Notes: a model not told the origin generated them from the letters alone. A DNA stretch of 64,000 bases from an uncultured Clostridium sp. (GCA_958413095.1 CATYUF010000002.1:8724-72723), one strand, 5' to 3'. Shown: positions 1 to 9,535, counted from the stretch's first letter. Numbers and translations: made by a program.

Positions 1-281
1 TAGATATGTTCTTTAGAGATTTTTTCTAAATAATGATTATAAAATAAATAATCTGTAATAAGATGCAAAAATTTTCCTTTATTTAATTGAGTGTCTATTT
101 CATTTTTTAAAATAAATTCCTTTAAATTAGTAAATGCTGGAGATTTTCCATAATGTGTTTCAAATTTTTTATTAGTTAAATCAGGATATACTGATCCTTT
201 TATAAACTCTTCATTATACTCTTTTCCTTTTTTTCGTAGATATTCTTGTGCTATTGCAATATGTATTACATATCCTGGCAT
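1..281 (-). CDS. Partial zinc-dependent phospholipase C-like protein (N-terminal 93 residues)
   Basis: An open frame runs off the left edge of the window, so only the N-terminal 93 residues are seen. The ATG at 279-281 is preceded by AGGAAGTG at good spacing. The peptide begins MPGYVIHIAIAQEYL, has FIKGSVYPDLT near residue 35 and GKFLHLITDYLFY near residue 73. This layout of early His, 'GS..PD' and late 'LxHLITDY' resembles the small phospholipase C-like (PF00882-type) proteins common in Clostridia, whose conserved His and Asp bind zinc. The substrate is unknown. It is divergent from guaA. I am confident it is a gene, less so about the family. Confidence 0.7.
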   Translation of the reverse strand, partial: MPGYVIHIAIAQEYLRKKGKEYNEEFIKGSVYPDLTNKKFETHYGKSPAFTNLKEFILKNEIDTQLNKGKFLHLITDYLFYNHYLEKISKEHI

Positions 282-387
282 TAAATCACTTCCTATAATT
301 TATAATATATTATATAGTATATCACTAAAATTGAATTTTTTCAATAATTTAACCTATTGTTTTTCATTTACCGTTAGTATATTAAGA

Positions 388-425
388 TTGTGTTTATTTA
401 CACAACTATTTATATATGTTATAAT
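388..425 (+). promoter_or_regulatory. guaA promoter with overlapping inverted repeat
   Basis: A -35 TTTACA (397-402) and a -10 TATAAT (420-425) are separated by 17 bp. The perfect inverted repeat TTGTGT-TTATTT-ACACAA (388-405) covers the -35 box and could be a repressor operator. I saw no purine riboswitch between here and the guaA AGGAGG (442-447). Confidence 0.65.
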
Positions 426-452
426 TGTTTAAACATAAATTAGGAGGTAACT

Positions 453-1991
453 ATGAAAAATAACGAACTAATTTTAATACTAGATTTTGGTGGTCAATAC
501 AACCAATTAATTGCAAGAAGAGTTAGAGAATGCAATGTATATTCAGAAGTTGTACCATACAATATCTCAATTGAAAAAATCAAAGAAAAAAATCCAAAAG
601 GAATAATTTTTACAGGAGGTCCTGCAAGTGTGTATGGAGAAGATTCTCCAAGATGTGCTGAAGGTATATTTGACTTAGGAATCCCTGTTCTTGGTATTTG
701 TTATGGTATGCAATTAATGACTCATACTTTAGGCGGTAAAGTTTCAAGAGCTGATAAAAGAGAATATGGAGCTACTGAGGTTAAAATAAATAACACCTCT
801 TCCCTATTTACTCCTTTTGATGAAACTAATACATTTTTAATGAGTCATACTGATTTTGTTTCTGAGGTTCCAGAGGGCTTCAAAAATATCGGTTCTACTG
901 CTCATTGCCCTAATGCAGCAATGGAAAATGTTGAAAAGAATTTATATGGAATTCAATTCCATCCTGAAGTTAATTTATCAGTAAATGGAACTCAAGTAAT
1001 TAAAAATTTCTTGTTTAATATTTGTAAATGTTCTGCTGATTGGCAAATTGCTTCTTTTGTTGAAGAAAGTATCAAAAATTTAAAAGAAAAAATTGGAGAT
1101 AAAAAAGCTTTATGTGCTTTATCAGGTGGAGTTGATTCTTCTGTTGCAGCTGTTTTATTAAGTAAAGCTATTGGAAAAAATTTAACTTGTATTTTTGTTG
1201 ACCACGGTTTACTTAGAAAAAATGAAGGTGATGAAGTTGAAGAAATTTTTAGAAATCAATTTGATATTAATTTAATAAGAGTTAATGCTAAAGATAGATT
1301 TTTAGAGAAATTATCTGGTGTTTCAGATCCTGAAAGAAAAAGAAAAATTATTGGTGAAGAATTTATAAGAGTTTTTGAAGAAGAGGCTAAAAAAATCGGA
1401 ACTGTTGATTTCTTAGTTCAAGGAACTATTTACCCTGATGTAATAGAAAGTGGCTCAGGAAAAAGTTCTGTTATTAAGAGTCATCACAATGTAGGTGGTT
1501 TACCTGACTATGTTGATTTTAAAGAAATAGTTGAACCTTTAAGAGACTTATTTAAAGATGAAGTTAGGCAAACTGGTTTAGAGTTAGGTATTCCAGAAAA
1601 TTTAGTATTTAGACAACCTTTCCCTGGTCCTGGATTGGCTATAAGGGTTATTGGTGATATAACTGACGATAAGTTAGATATATTAAAAGAAGCTGATAGT
1701 ATTTTTAGAGAAGAAATTGCTAATGCTGGTCTTCATAAATCTATAAATCAATACTTTGCAGTATTAACTAATTTAAAATCTGTTGGTGTTATGGGTGATG
1801 AAAGAACTTATGACTATACTGTTGCTTTAAGAGCTGTTGAAACAACAGATTTTATGACTGGTGTTTGGAGTAAAATCCCTTATGAAATATTAGAAAAAGT
1901 TTCTTCAAGAATTGTTAATGAAGTAAATCATGTAAATAGAGTTGTTTATGATATTACTTCTAAGCCACCTGCAACAATAGAGTGGGAATAA
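453..1991 (+). CDS. guaA: GMP synthase (glutamine-hydrolysing)
   Basis: Converts XMP, glutamine and ATP to GMP, the last step of guanine nucleotide synthesis, in the cytoplasm. The N-terminal class I glutamine amidotransferase domain (about residues 7-190) has the nucleophile Cys83 in GICYGMQ and the partner FHPE near residue 170. The central ATP pyrophosphatase domain has the PP-loop SGGVDSS near residue 225, and the C-terminal dimerisation domain ends in KPPATIEWE, the family's usual end. At 512 residues it is full length. AGGAGG lies 5 bp before the ATG. It is monocistronic, with its own promoter and a terminator hairpin at about 2100. Confidence 0.98.
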   Translation: MKNNELILILDFGGQYNQLIARRVRECNVYSEVVPYNISIEKIKEKNPKGIIFTGGPASVYGEDSPRCAEGIFDLGIPVLGICYGMQLMTHTLGGKVSRADKREYGATEVKINNTSSLFTPFDETNTFLMSHTDFVSEVPEGFKNIGSTAHCPNAAMENVEKNLYGIQFHPEVNLSVNGTQVIKNFLFNICKCSADWQIASFVEESIKNLKEKIGDKKALCALSGGVDSSVAAVLLSKAIGKNLTCIFVDHGLLRKNEGDEVEEIFRNQFDINLIRVNAKDRFLEKLSGVSDPERKRKIIGEEFIRVFEEEAKKIGTVDFLVQGTIYPDVIESGSGKSSVIKSHHNVGGLPDYVDFKEIVEPLRDLFKDEVRQTGLELGIPENLVFRQPFPGPGLAIRVIGDITDDKLDILKEADSIFREEIANAGLHKSINQYFAVLTNLKSVGVMGDERTYDYTVALRAVETTDFMTGVWSKIPYEILEKVSSRIVNEVNHVNRVVYDITSKPPATIEWE

Positions 1992-2094
1992 TAAGATGAA
2001 AATTCTGACAATCCATATTAGATTTTACAAAAATGTTTTTATTTAACTAATATCGTAAAAAATCATTCAAACATAAAGTTATCTAAAATGCAAT

Positions 2095-2132
2095 AAAAAA
2101 TGTCATAGGTAAAAATTATCTATGACATTTTT
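2095..2132. terminator. Bidirectional terminator, guaA / 2153 gene
   Basis: Perfect stem TGTCATAG (2101-2108) with CTATGACA (2120-2127), flanked by an A-run on the left and a T-run on the right. It can stop guaA (+) and the convergent gene (-). Confidence 0.85.
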
Positions 2133-2152
2133 AAATTGTTTTTTCAGGTTTA

Positions 2153-2581
2153 TTAGTTATCTTCTGTAGTATGAAGTTTTTTCGCTTTTTCCATTTGATT
2201 TCTGATAGATGAAATTTTGTCAAAATCTTTTTCTATGTTTTTAAATTCCATTTCACATAAAAAATAATCCATTCCTTTAAGTACACATTTCATTTCATAA
2301 ATATTAGGTAATTCGATAAAGTAATCATCTTCTGAAGTTTTAAATAACAAGTATTGATAATTATTATCGAAGATATGAAGAATTATTTGATTTTCTTTTA
2401 TTTCTCCATAAATATAATCATTTGTAAGAAAACCTTCAAATTTTTCATTTTCAATTATAATTGCTCCATCACTCCAACTAATATTTTCTTCATATTCAAA
2501 ATAATTATTTTCATCTTCTTGTTCTACAGTTATTATTTTTATCCGAACTTCAACTCTATAACAAATCCTTCCCTTTAACAT
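2153..2581 (-). CDS. Hypothetical acidic cytoplasmic protein, 142 aa
   Basis: No family is recognised. I set the start at the ATG of 2579-2581 (MLKGRICYRVEV) because AAAGGAGGA lies immediately upstream; an earlier in-frame ATG eight codons upstream overlaps that ribosome-binding site. The protein has no signal peptide or membrane segment. It is mostly alternating short hydrophobic and acidic stretches, as in a beta-sheet-rich fold, followed by a charged C-terminal helix with many Lys and Glu. It is a single gene between guaA and the permease at 2666, with convergent termination toward guaA. Real by its strong RBS and length; function unknown. Confidence 0.7.
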   Translation of the reverse strand: MLKGRICYRVEVRIKIITVEQEDENNYFEYEENISWSDGAIIIENEKFEGFLTNDYIYGEIKENQIILHIFDNNYQYLLFKTSEDDYFIELPNIYEMKCVLKGMDYFLCEMEFKNIEKDFDKISSIRNQMEKAKKLHTTEDN

Positions 2582-2665
2582 TTTTCTTCCTCCTTTTAAA
2601 CTCATAAAAGTTGATATATGCAGTTTTTATATATCTATATTAACATAATTTTGCACTTTTTTCAA

Positions 2666-3763
2666 TTACTTTCTATCAAATATTGTTTTAAAAAATCCTT
2701 GGTCTATTAAATTAGCAAATATATTTTTAAAAATAATTAGTACAATAGGCCCTATTAGTAACCCAATTATTCCTATAAATTTGAAACCTGTATACATAGC
2801 AATTAGTGTAAAGATTGGATGTATTCCTATGTTCTTACTTACTAATTTAGGTTCTAAAAATTGTCTTACTATTGACATTATTATTAATAGAGTTATTATT
2901 GCAATTCCTAATCTTAAATCTCCATTTAATCCTGATATTATTGCCCATGGTATCATTACTGTCCCTGAACCTAAAATTGGTAGTGCATCTACAAATCCTA
3001 TTAATAATGCCATTAGAAGAGGATATTGAATATTAAAGTTTAAAAAAGATAATAAATATAATCCAACTAATGAAATTATAAATGATATTAATATTAATGT
3101 GGCTTCTGCTTTTAAATATCCACCTAATGTTTGTATTAAGTCTTTTAGATGCAAATTTATTTTCCTAAACCATACTTTTGGCAAATGATATTCTAGTTGA
3201 TCTAAGATATATATTTTATCAACACATATGAAATATAAAGCAATAACAGTTATACCAACACAAATTGCTATTGTAGGTATCTGTGTAATAAAGTTAATTA
3301 ATCCTGTTAATGCATTTCTAATCCATGTTGATGCAGTTTCCAAGATGTTTGTTGTTGAATTATTAACTACTGCTACTATTTCATCTGATAGATGTATTTT
3401 ATCAAAGTCAAATGTACTTATAAATGCTTGGATTTGATTATATGCTTTATCTACATAATTATTTAACCCTTGTAATAATCTAGAGGATTCTGAAAATAAT
3501 GTAATAATAATCCATGTAAGACTTCCTAATATTATTACTGATACAATTATAAATATGATTATTGAACTTGTCCTTCTTGTAAGGTGAGTTTTATTCATTA
3601 TGAATTTTATCATTGGTTCTATTAATAACGAAATAATAAAAGCAATTAAAAACGGCATATAAAAAATTGATAATTTTAATACTAGATACAATCCTAATAG
3701 TAACAATGCTACATATAAAATCCTTGTCCCTACTTTTGTCCAATATGAAATATTAAATATCAT
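2666..3763 (-). CDS. ytvI: AI-2E family permease, YtvI-like sporulation membrane protein
   Basis: A 365-residue integral membrane protein of the AI-2E/UPF0118 family. Its N-terminus has a paired hydrophobic block (about residues 15-55), a third segment near 65-90, a long extracytoplasmic loop (about 95-160), and a dense block of helices from about 160 to the end, the usual family layout. The length and the loop fit the clostridial YtvI group, which is made during sporulation; other members export small molecules or ions. AAAGGAGGAA precedes the ATG with 9 bp spacing. It stands alone. The family is clear; the sporulation role and the substrate are inference. Confidence 0.85.
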   Translation of the reverse strand: MIFNISYWTKVGTRILYVALLLLGLYLVLKLSIFYMPFLIAFIISLLIEPMIKFIMNKTHLTRRTSSIIIFIIVSVIILGSLTWIIITLFSESSRLLQGLNNYVDKAYNQIQAFISTFDFDKIHLSDEIVAVVNNSTTNILETASTWIRNALTGLINFITQIPTIAICVGITVIALYFICVDKIYILDQLEYHLPKVWFRKINLHLKDLIQTLGGYLKAEATLILISFIISLVGLYLLSFLNFNIQYPLLMALLIGFVDALPILGSGTVMIPWAIISGLNGDLRLGIAIITLLIIMSIVRQFLEPKLVSKNIGIHPIFTLIAMYTGFKFIGIIGLLIGPIVLIIFKNIFANLIDQGFFKTIFDRK

Positions 3764-3975
3764 GCTTTAAATTTCCTCCTTTAATAAGTATATGTAAATT
3801 TAATAAAATTATCACTATTGAAGAATTAATATATTTTTATTCACTTTTTCGAACATGAAACATTATTACATTATGATATTTTTATCTTGTGTTCATTAAT
3901 TTAAAATTATTTATAGATTAACTATCTCAAAAATTTTATATGGTTGTATATAAATATTTCAAAATTTGATACAAT

Positions 3976-4025
3976 AATATAAAGCTTGAATTATTAATAA
4001 AAATTAATGATTCAAGCTTTATATT
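3976..4025. terminator. Long hairpin downstream of the CBS gene
   Basis: 23-nt arms (3976-3998 and 4003-4025) pair with a single G-T wobble around a 4-nt loop, just past the stop of the CBS gene. The U-tract on the minus strand is weak, so it may act as an mRNA 3' stabiliser as well as a terminator. The rest of 3764-4040 is AT-rich with no gene that I can see. Confidence 0.65.
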
Positions 4026-4040
4026 ATTTGTTTTTAGCCT

Positions 4041-4487
4041 TTATTCCGCATTTAAATTTTTATTTTCACAACAAATATCACTTATAACTGTTGATACTTG
4101 GTCTTTTCCTAATTCATTTATATTTTGAGCAATATCTCCTAAAGTTAATATTCCTACAACTTTATTATTTTTGTCACATATAGGTAATCTTTTTATTTGA
4201 TTTTGGCTCATTTTATTTTCAGCAACTGTCATCTCATCATTTTCTTGACAAGTACAAACTTTAGTTGACATTATGTCACTAACTGGTGTTGTTTTACAGT
4301 CTTTATCACAAGCTATTGTTCTTAAAATAATATCTCTATCTGTTACAATTCCACATATACAATTATTATTATCACAAATCGGAATTGAGCCTATATGTCT
4401 TTCGGCCATTAACTTTGCAACTTCATTTAATTTTGTTTCTGGTTTAACACAACAAACATCATTACACATACATTCATTAACTTTCAT
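4041..4487 (-). CDS. Cysteine-rich tandem CBS-domain protein
   Basis: A 148-residue protein made almost entirely of two CBS motifs (about residues 6-65 and 73-130). The hallmarks HIGSIPICDN, GIVTDRDIILR, IKRLPICDK and VGILTLGDIA are visible. CBS pairs bind adenosine nucleotides and act as energy sensors. Unusually, it has about a dozen cysteines, several in pairs (CMCNDVCC near the N-terminus, CTC in the middle, ICC near the C-terminus), so metal binding or redox sensing is plausible. I chose the ATG at 4485-4487 because AAAGGTGG precedes it; the in-frame ATG six codons earlier overlaps the RBS. Confidence 0.88.
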   Translation of the reverse strand: MKVNECMCNDVCCVKPETKLNEVAKLMAERHIGSIPICDNNNCICGIVTDRDIILRTIACDKDCKTTPVSDIMSTKVCTCQENDEMTVAENKMSQNQIKRLPICDKNNKVVGILTLGDIAQNINELGKDQVSTVISDICCENKNLNAE

Positions 4488-4653
4488 ATTTTTACCACCT
4501 TTCAAAAATTACTATATATATTTTGCACATTTAGATAAAATCTATTCTAAAGAATATTTGAAAAAATGGTAAATTTTTCTTTTATAAATATAAATAAAAT
4601 ATTATCTTTTTCATATCTCTTGTATAAAGTATTATTATCTGCTTTTTTTCATT

Positions 4654-5295
4654 TTAAAATTCATATATGTCATAATAATCTTGTGAATATTCTAAATCTC
4701 TAGGCATCATTGGTGGTCTTGGTCCTCCTCCACCTGGACCTCCTGGAAAACCTGGAAATGGTGGTCTGTGATGTGGTGGTCTTGGTGGCCTAGATGGTTT
4801 TATATTTGGTCGGTTTAACAATTCTCTAATTATTAGAATTTTAATTAAATCTCTTAAATTGTTGTTTGTGATTCTTCTGGTTTCTTTATTTCTTGTATCC
4901 TTCATGGAGTGTTCGCTATTTTCTTTACTATTTACAACTTCTTTTTGATTTCTATTACTTGCATTTTCTGCCGTCTTTGTTCTTACTGCATTTTCTAGAT
5001 TAATATTTATATTTATTTGATTATTATCTTCTATTGCATAATAAATTTCATTTGTGATTTTATCTATTTCTTCCTCTGTATTTAAGTTAAAATTATCATT
5101 ACATGCCTTTTTTACCATTGGATATATAATTTTATATATTTCTGGATAACATTGCTCTATTTGGCTTTTTGGTACTTGTGAATTAGTATAACTATTTTCT
5201 TCCATATTCATATTGCAAGAATAACAGTTGTTATTTGTATTATTTGGATATCCAATTATATTTCTTATGTATTCTTCATAAATATTATTATACAA
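4654..5295 (-). CDS. Hypothetical protein with Pro/Gly-rich C-terminus
   Basis: A 213-residue protein starting at TTG (5293-5295); AGGAGG sits 7 bp upstream, and no better ATG exists nearby. The N-terminal third holds a few Cys and many Asn residues. The middle (about 45-90) is helical, with YPEIYKIIYPMVKKAC. A Lys/Asn/Arg-rich linker leads to a helix near 145-160 and then a low-complexity tail of Pro, Gly, Arg and His (about 165-200) ending in Tyr/Asp. It has no signal peptide. The tail resembles those of spore-coat and exosporium-type proteins, but that is only a suggestion; I do not recognise the family. Confidence 0.7.
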   Translation of the reverse strand: MYNNIYEEYIRNIIGYPNNTNNNCYSCNMNMEENSYTNSQVPKSQIEQCYPEIYKIIYPMVKKACNDNFNLNTEEEIDKITNEIYYAIEDNNQINININLENAVRTKTAENASNRNQKEVVNSKENSEHSMKDTRNKETRRITNNNLRDLIKILIIRELLNRPNIKPSRPPRPPHHRPPFPGFPGGPGGGGPRPPMMPRDLEYSQDYYDIYEF

Positions 5296-5357
5296 ATTTA
5301 TACCTCCTTGTTTGTTTTATATACAATATGATTTATGTCTTGCATTGGTGAATAAAT

Positions 5358-5386
5358 TTCACTTTTTATAAAATTTATGTTATAAT
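5358..5386 (+). promoter_or_regulatory. Promoter of the small gene at 5433
   Basis: -35 TTCACT (5358-5363) and perfect -10 TATAAT (5381-5386), 17 bp apart, about 47 bp upstream of the ATG. Confidence 0.55.
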
Positions 5387-5432
5387 ATAAATAATTTAGT
5401 TGGTTACTTATATTCTTATATGGAGGTACGAT

Positions 5433-5645
5433 ATGAAAACAAATACTTTAAGTGCAAATTTTGACTCCCTAGTTCGGAAATGGGAAAATGCTTGTTTAGT
5501 AGATTCTGATATAAAAACAAAAATCAGTATTGCTAACGAAATATGTTACTTTTATGAAAATAATTTAACTAATATTCATTTTTTACAAAAAGATTTAAAA
5601 CTAATTGAAGAAATTAAAATGTTTTTATTTCTTAATAATAAGTAA
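5433..5645 (+). CDS. Small helical protein of unknown function, 70 aa
   Basis: The frame can be extended upstream, but GGAGG sits 8 bp before the ATG at 5433, which gives a 70-residue protein starting MKTNTLSANFDSLVRKWE. It is predicted to be mostly helical, has no signal peptide or membrane segment, and ends KMFLFLNNK. It has its own promoter and a strong terminator, so it is an independent transcript, one of the few plus-strand genes here. I do not recognise a family. Confidence 0.65.
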   Translation: MKTNTLSANFDSLVRKWENACLVDSDIKTKISIANEICYFYENNLTNIHFLQKDLKLIEEIKMFLFLNNK

Positions 5646-5656
5646 CCTGTAATTAA

Positions 5657-5690
5657 AGAGAGCTCGCTATTTGAGCTCTCTAATATTTTT
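5657..5690 (+). terminator. Terminator of the 70-aa gene
   Basis: AGAGAGCTC (5657-5665) pairs perfectly with GAGCTCTCT (5673-5681), followed by TAATATTTTT. Confidence 0.85.
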
Positions 5691-5841
5691 GCATAAGTTT
5701 TAATTCTATATATTCTTTTCATTAATATAATTATATACTTTCAATTTTTTTACCAATTAGTAGTACTTTAGCTAAAATTAAAATTTTATATCTATTTTAT
5801 CCTTAATTTTATTTCATATTGTAATTTCTTTTTAAATAATT

Positions 5842-7245
5842 TTAATTAATCTTTTTTACTAATTCTTTAAATTGATTTCCTCTATCTGCAAAATTTTTAA
5901 ACATATCGAAACTAGCACTTGCTGGTGAAAATAAAACAACTTGACCTGGTTTAGCTACTTTTTTTGCAAGTTTTATAGTTTCTTCTAAACTTTCACACAT
6001 GTGAATATCTAACTCTTTATTTTCTTTTTCCAATTCTAATTTTACAACATCAAAAATTTTACCTGAAGTTTGCCCTATTAATATTAGTGATTTTACTTTT
6101 TTTATTATAGGCTTTGCAAGTGGTGTATAATCCAAGTTTTTATCATATCCTCCTGCTATTAATATTATATCTTCCTTGAAAGCATTTATTCCTGATAAAG
6201 TTCTTGAAGGTGATGAACTTGCAGAATCATTATACCACTTTACTCCATCTAGTTCTCTTATAAATTCTATTCTATGTTCAACTGGTTTAAATTCTTTAAT
6301 AGCCTCTACTGCTATATCCATATCAACTAATGATGATGTTGCAGCAATCGCTGTTGCAATATTTTGATAGTTATGATTTCCTCTTAAAATTACATCTTCT
6401 ACATTTAAAATATGTTTTCTTATTTTATCTTCGCATTCTTTAATTACATCTTCATCTACTATATATCCATTATCCAATTTATTTTTCCTACTAAAGAAAA
6501 TAACTTTTCCATTTGCTTCCTTTTCGCAATTTCTTGTTATTTCATTGTCATAATTTAATACTAAAACACCTTTCTCATCTTGATATTTAAAAATATTTTT
6601 CTTTGCTTCTATATATTCTTCATAGTCTTTATGAATATTTAAGTGATTTGGTGTTATATTAGTAATAACTGCAATATCTGGGCTTATTTCCATTCCCATT
6701 AATTGAAAACTACTTAATTCTAAAACAAGAATATCCTTGGGTTTCATATCTGGTAATTTCGTAAATAATGGTGTGCCAATATTACCACCTAAAAATGTAT
6801 TATATCCAGCTTTTTTTAAAATTGCATTAATTAAGCTTGTTGTCGTTGTTTTTCCATCACTACCAGTAACTCCAACGATTTTGCAAGGACACATTTTCAT
6901 TAATAATTCTACTTCTGTTGTTACGATTGCACCATTATTAGCTTCATCCACTAATTCTTTTCTAGTTGGTAAACAACTTGGAGATCTAAAAATTACATTA
7001 AAACCTTTTAAATTTTTTAAAGCATCTTCTCCAAAATGAAAACCAAATTCATATGTAGTTATTTTACCCATTATATCTTTAGATATACTATCAATATCAC
7101 GTTCATCAAAAACTGTTACATTAGCTTTTTTTTCATATAAATATTCCATAAGTGGCAAATTACTTACACCCAATCCAATAATTGCTACTTTTCTAAATCT
7201 TATATAATCATTAAATTCATTTAATTTTTTATTAATATATTCCAT
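5842..7245 (-). CDS. murD: UDP-N-acetylmuramoyl-L-alanine--D-glutamate ligase
   Basis: Adds D-glutamate to UDP-MurNAc-L-Ala in cytoplasmic peptidoglycan precursor synthesis. The Rossmann N-terminal domain has AIIGLGVSNLPL (about residues 17-30). The Mur-ligase P-loop GVTGSDGKTTT is near residue 120. NITPNHLNIHKDYEEYIEAKKN carries the metal-binding His and the Lys that is carbamylated in Mur ligases. The C-terminal domain has WYNDSASSSPSRTLS and GGYDKNLDY, diagnostic for MurD. At 467 residues it is full length. The RBS is AAAGGAAC with longish spacing. It stands alone rather than in a dcw cluster, as in many Clostridia. Confidence 0.96.
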   Translation of the reverse strand: MEYINKKLNEFNDYIRFRKVAIIGLGVSNLPLMEYLYEKKANVTVFDERDIDSISKDIMGKITTYEFGFHFGEDALKNLKGFNVIFRSPSCLPTRKELVDEANNGAIVTTEVELLMKMCPCKIVGVTGSDGKTTTTSLINAILKKAGYNTFLGGNIGTPLFTKLPDMKPKDILVLELSSFQLMGMEISPDIAVITNITPNHLNIHKDYEEYIEAKKNIFKYQDEKGVLVLNYDNEITRNCEKEANGKVIFFSRKNKLDNGYIVDEDVIKECEDKIRKHILNVEDVILRGNHNYQNIATAIAATSSLVDMDIAVEAIKEFKPVEHRIEFIRELDGVKWYNDSASSSPSRTLSGINAFKEDIILIAGGYDKNLDYTPLAKPIIKKVKSLILIGQTSGKIFDVVKLELEKENKELDIHMCESLEETIKLAKKVAKPGQVVLFSPASASFDMFKNFADRGNQFKELVKKIN

Positions 7246-7532
7246 TATAACTTTGGTTCCTTTCTCAGTTTTTATAAGACATATATTTATAAAATGCCAT
7301 GTCCTTTAACCTAAATACTTTTTATAATATATTATATATCACAATTTATAAATTTGTGCAATATCCTCCAAAATCTCAAAATTGTTTATTTTTTCGATTA
7401 TAACTATTTAATATTTTATAAGTACCTTATTTAATGTTTAGTTAATTTATTTAATAGAAATATTTTTTCAGATGTATATTTTAAAATTTTTTAGGCAAAC
7501 TATTATTAGTATTTTGAATGGAGGTGCTTTTA

Positions 7533-7622
7533 ATGGCAAAGAAAAATAAAGAAAATAAGAATAATAAAAATAATTCAAATAATCAAAATAATGAAAGACA
7601 AAACAACAATAATAACAAATAA
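7533..7622 (+). CDS. 29-aa Asn/Lys-rich micropeptide
   Basis: A very short frame with a canonical GGAGG 8 bp before the ATG. It begins MAKKNKENKNNKNN and is almost only Asn, Lys, Gln and Glu. A strong terminator follows 33 bp later, so the unit RBS-ORF-terminator looks deliberate. The composition recalls tiny spore-associated or nucleic-acid-binding peptides. Upstream, GTATA and CAAACTA separated by 17 bp vaguely resemble a forespore sigma promoter, but this is weak. The rest of 7246-7532 shows no other gene. Confidence 0.55.
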   Translation: MAKKNKENKNNKNNSNNQNNERQNNNNNK

Positions 7623-7655
7623 TTAAATTTATTTTATCTTAATAATTAAATAGAA

Positions 7656-7705
7656 AAACTATATCCCCTAAGTAACTTTTACAGCTTGGTGATATAGTTT
7701 TTTTA
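7656..7705 (+). terminator. Terminator of the micropeptide gene
   Basis: AAACTATATC (7656-7665) pairs with GATATAGTTT (7691-7700), followed by TTTTATTT. The 25-nt loop can extend the stem through CCTAAG/CTTGG. Confidence 0.8.
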
Positions 7706-7783
7706 TTTAAATCTTTTCTTTTATCTCATTAAGCAAATGAATATATCTGTTATCACATATATTTTATTATCTTGCTTTATTGT

Positions 7784-9535
7784 TTATATATTATATTTTT
7801 CTCTTTTTTCATAAGTAGTATGTAATAATTCTTCTGCTAGTTCACTTCCCGGTTTACCTAAAAATTCTTTATATATTTTTTTCATTACTGGATTTTCATG
7901 AGATTTCCTAATAACACTTTTTTCATCTATTGAATATAAAGCTTGAGCTCTCAATTTTTTAACATCAACTTCTGCTTGTATTTTTGAGCTTTTTATTGGT
8001 TGACCTCCTCCCATGATACATCCTCCTGGACATGCCATTATTTCTACAAATTGATAATCTGCTTTTCCTCGCTTTATTTCTTCTAAAATTGTTTTTGCAT
8101 TTGCTAATCCACTTGCTGCAACTACCTTTATTTCTTTTCCAGCAATTTTTATATTTGCTCTTTTTATGTTTTGAGTTCCTCTAACTTCTTCAAAATTAAT
8201 TTGAGGTAAGTTTTCTCCTGTTAAAGTATCTTGTGCAGTTCTTAAGGCTGCTTCCATTACTCCTCCTGTAACTCCAAAAATTGCCCCTGCCCCTGTTGCT
8301 TCTCCCATTGGATTATCAAACTTACTATCTTCTAATTTATTAAATTCTATATTTGCTTGTTTTATCATTCTAGCTAATTCTCGAGTAGTTATTACATTAT
8401 CAACATCAAATAATTCTCCTTCTTTCATTTCTTCTCTTTGTCTTTCAAATTTTTTAGCAATACAAGGCATTACTGATACTACATATATTTTTTTAGGGTC
8501 TATGTTTTCTTTTTTAGCATAATATGTTTTTATTATTGCTCCAAACATTTCATGTGGAGATTTACAACTTGATAAATGTGGTAATAACTCTGGATAGTTC
8601 ATTTCTATATATTTTACCCACCCTGGACTACATGAAGTAATCATAGGCAAATTATCATTATTCTTAAATCTATTTATAAATTCATTTGCTTCTTCCATTA
8701 TTGTTAAATCTGCACCGGTATTTGTATCAAATACCTTGTCAAATCCTAATCTTTTCAAGGCTGTTACCATTTTACCTGTTACATTAGTACCTATTTCCAT
8801 TCCAAATTCTTCACCAAGAGCTACTCTCACTGCTGGTGCAGTTTGTGCAATAACTATACTATCTGGGTCTTTTAATTTTATCCATACATCATTAATTGTC
8901 TCTTTTTCATGTAATGCCCCTGTCGGACATGCTTCTATACATTGACCACAAAATGTGCAATTTACATCATTTAAGCTATGGTCACCTACTGTTGATATAC
9001 ATGATTCAAATCCTCTATTTATACAGTCTATTGCTCCTATTTCTTGAACATTTTTACATGCTGCTACACATCTTCTACATAATATACATTTGTTAAAATC
9101 TCTAACTATTGATGGTGAAAGATTATCAATTCTATGTTTAGACATTTCTCCTTCAAATTCTACATTTAATACATTGAATTTTACTGCTAATGCTTGTAAT
9201 TCACAATTACCTGACCTAGTACAAGTTAAGCAATCTTTAGCATGATTTGAAATTATTAAATCTAAAATAACATGTCTTGCTTCTAATACATTTGGTGTAT
9301 GTGTATGCACAACCATTCCTTCTTCAACAGTTTGAATACATGAAGTTGCAAATCCTTTTCTTCCTTCCACTTCTACTATACACATTCTACAGTCTCCAAC
9401 TTCATTTATTTCTTTTAGAAAACATAAAGTTGGTATATCAATTCCTGCCTGTTTTGCTGCTTGTAAAATAGTTGTTCCTTTTGGTACTGATATTTTTTGA
9501 TCATCTATAGTTAAATTAATCATTTTTTCTTCCAT
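7784..9535 (-). CDS. hydA: NADH-dependent [FeFe] hydrogenase catalytic subunit, group A
   Basis: The catalytic subunit of a trimeric bifurcating hydrogenase, which couples NADH and reduced ferredoxin to H2. Domains in order: N-terminal [2Fe-2S] plant-type domain (about residues 5-80, CRMCIVEVEG), His/Cys [4Fe-4S] motif (HAKDCLTCTRSGNCELQ), two [4Fe-4S] ferredoxin motifs (CILCRRCVAAC and CTFCGQCIEACPTGA), then the H-cluster domain with TSCSPGWVKY, MPCIAKKFE and EIMACPGGCIMGGGQP, followed by the small subunit-like tail. At 583 residues it is full length with all H-cluster cysteines. AAAGGAA precedes the ATG. It is the last gene of hydC-hydB-hydA. Confidence 0.95.
   Translation of the reverse strand: MEEKMINLTIDDQKISVPKGTTILQAAKQAGIDIPTLCFLKEINEVGDCRMCIVEVEGRKGFATSCIQTVEEGMVVHTHTPNVLEARHVILDLIISNHAKDCLTCTRSGNCELQALAVKFNVLNVEFEGEMSKHRIDNLSPSIVRDFNKCILCRRCVAACKNVQEIGAIDCINRGFESCISTVGDHSLNDVNCTFCGQCIEACPTGALHEKETINDVWIKLKDPDSIVIAQTAPAVRVALGEEFGMEIGTNVTGKMVTALKRLGFDKVFDTNTGADLTIMEEANEFINRFKNNDNLPMITSCSPGWVKYIEMNYPELLPHLSSCKSPHEMFGAIIKTYYAKKENIDPKKIYVVSVMPCIAKKFERQREEMKEGELFDVDNVITTRELARMIKQANIEFNKLEDSKFDNPMGEATGAGAIFGVTGGVMEAALRTAQDTLTGENLPQINFEEVRGTQNIKRANIKIAGKEIKVVAASGLANAKTILEEIKRGKADYQFVEIMACPGGCIMGGGQPIKSSKIQAEVDVKKLRAQALYSIDEKSVIRKSHENPVMKKIYKEFLGKPGSELAEELLHTTYEKREKYNI

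Noticed and set aside
282..452. Purine riboswitch upstream of guaA
   Set aside because: No conserved purine aptamer core or transcription-terminating hairpin is visible; the leader is short with a plain promoter.
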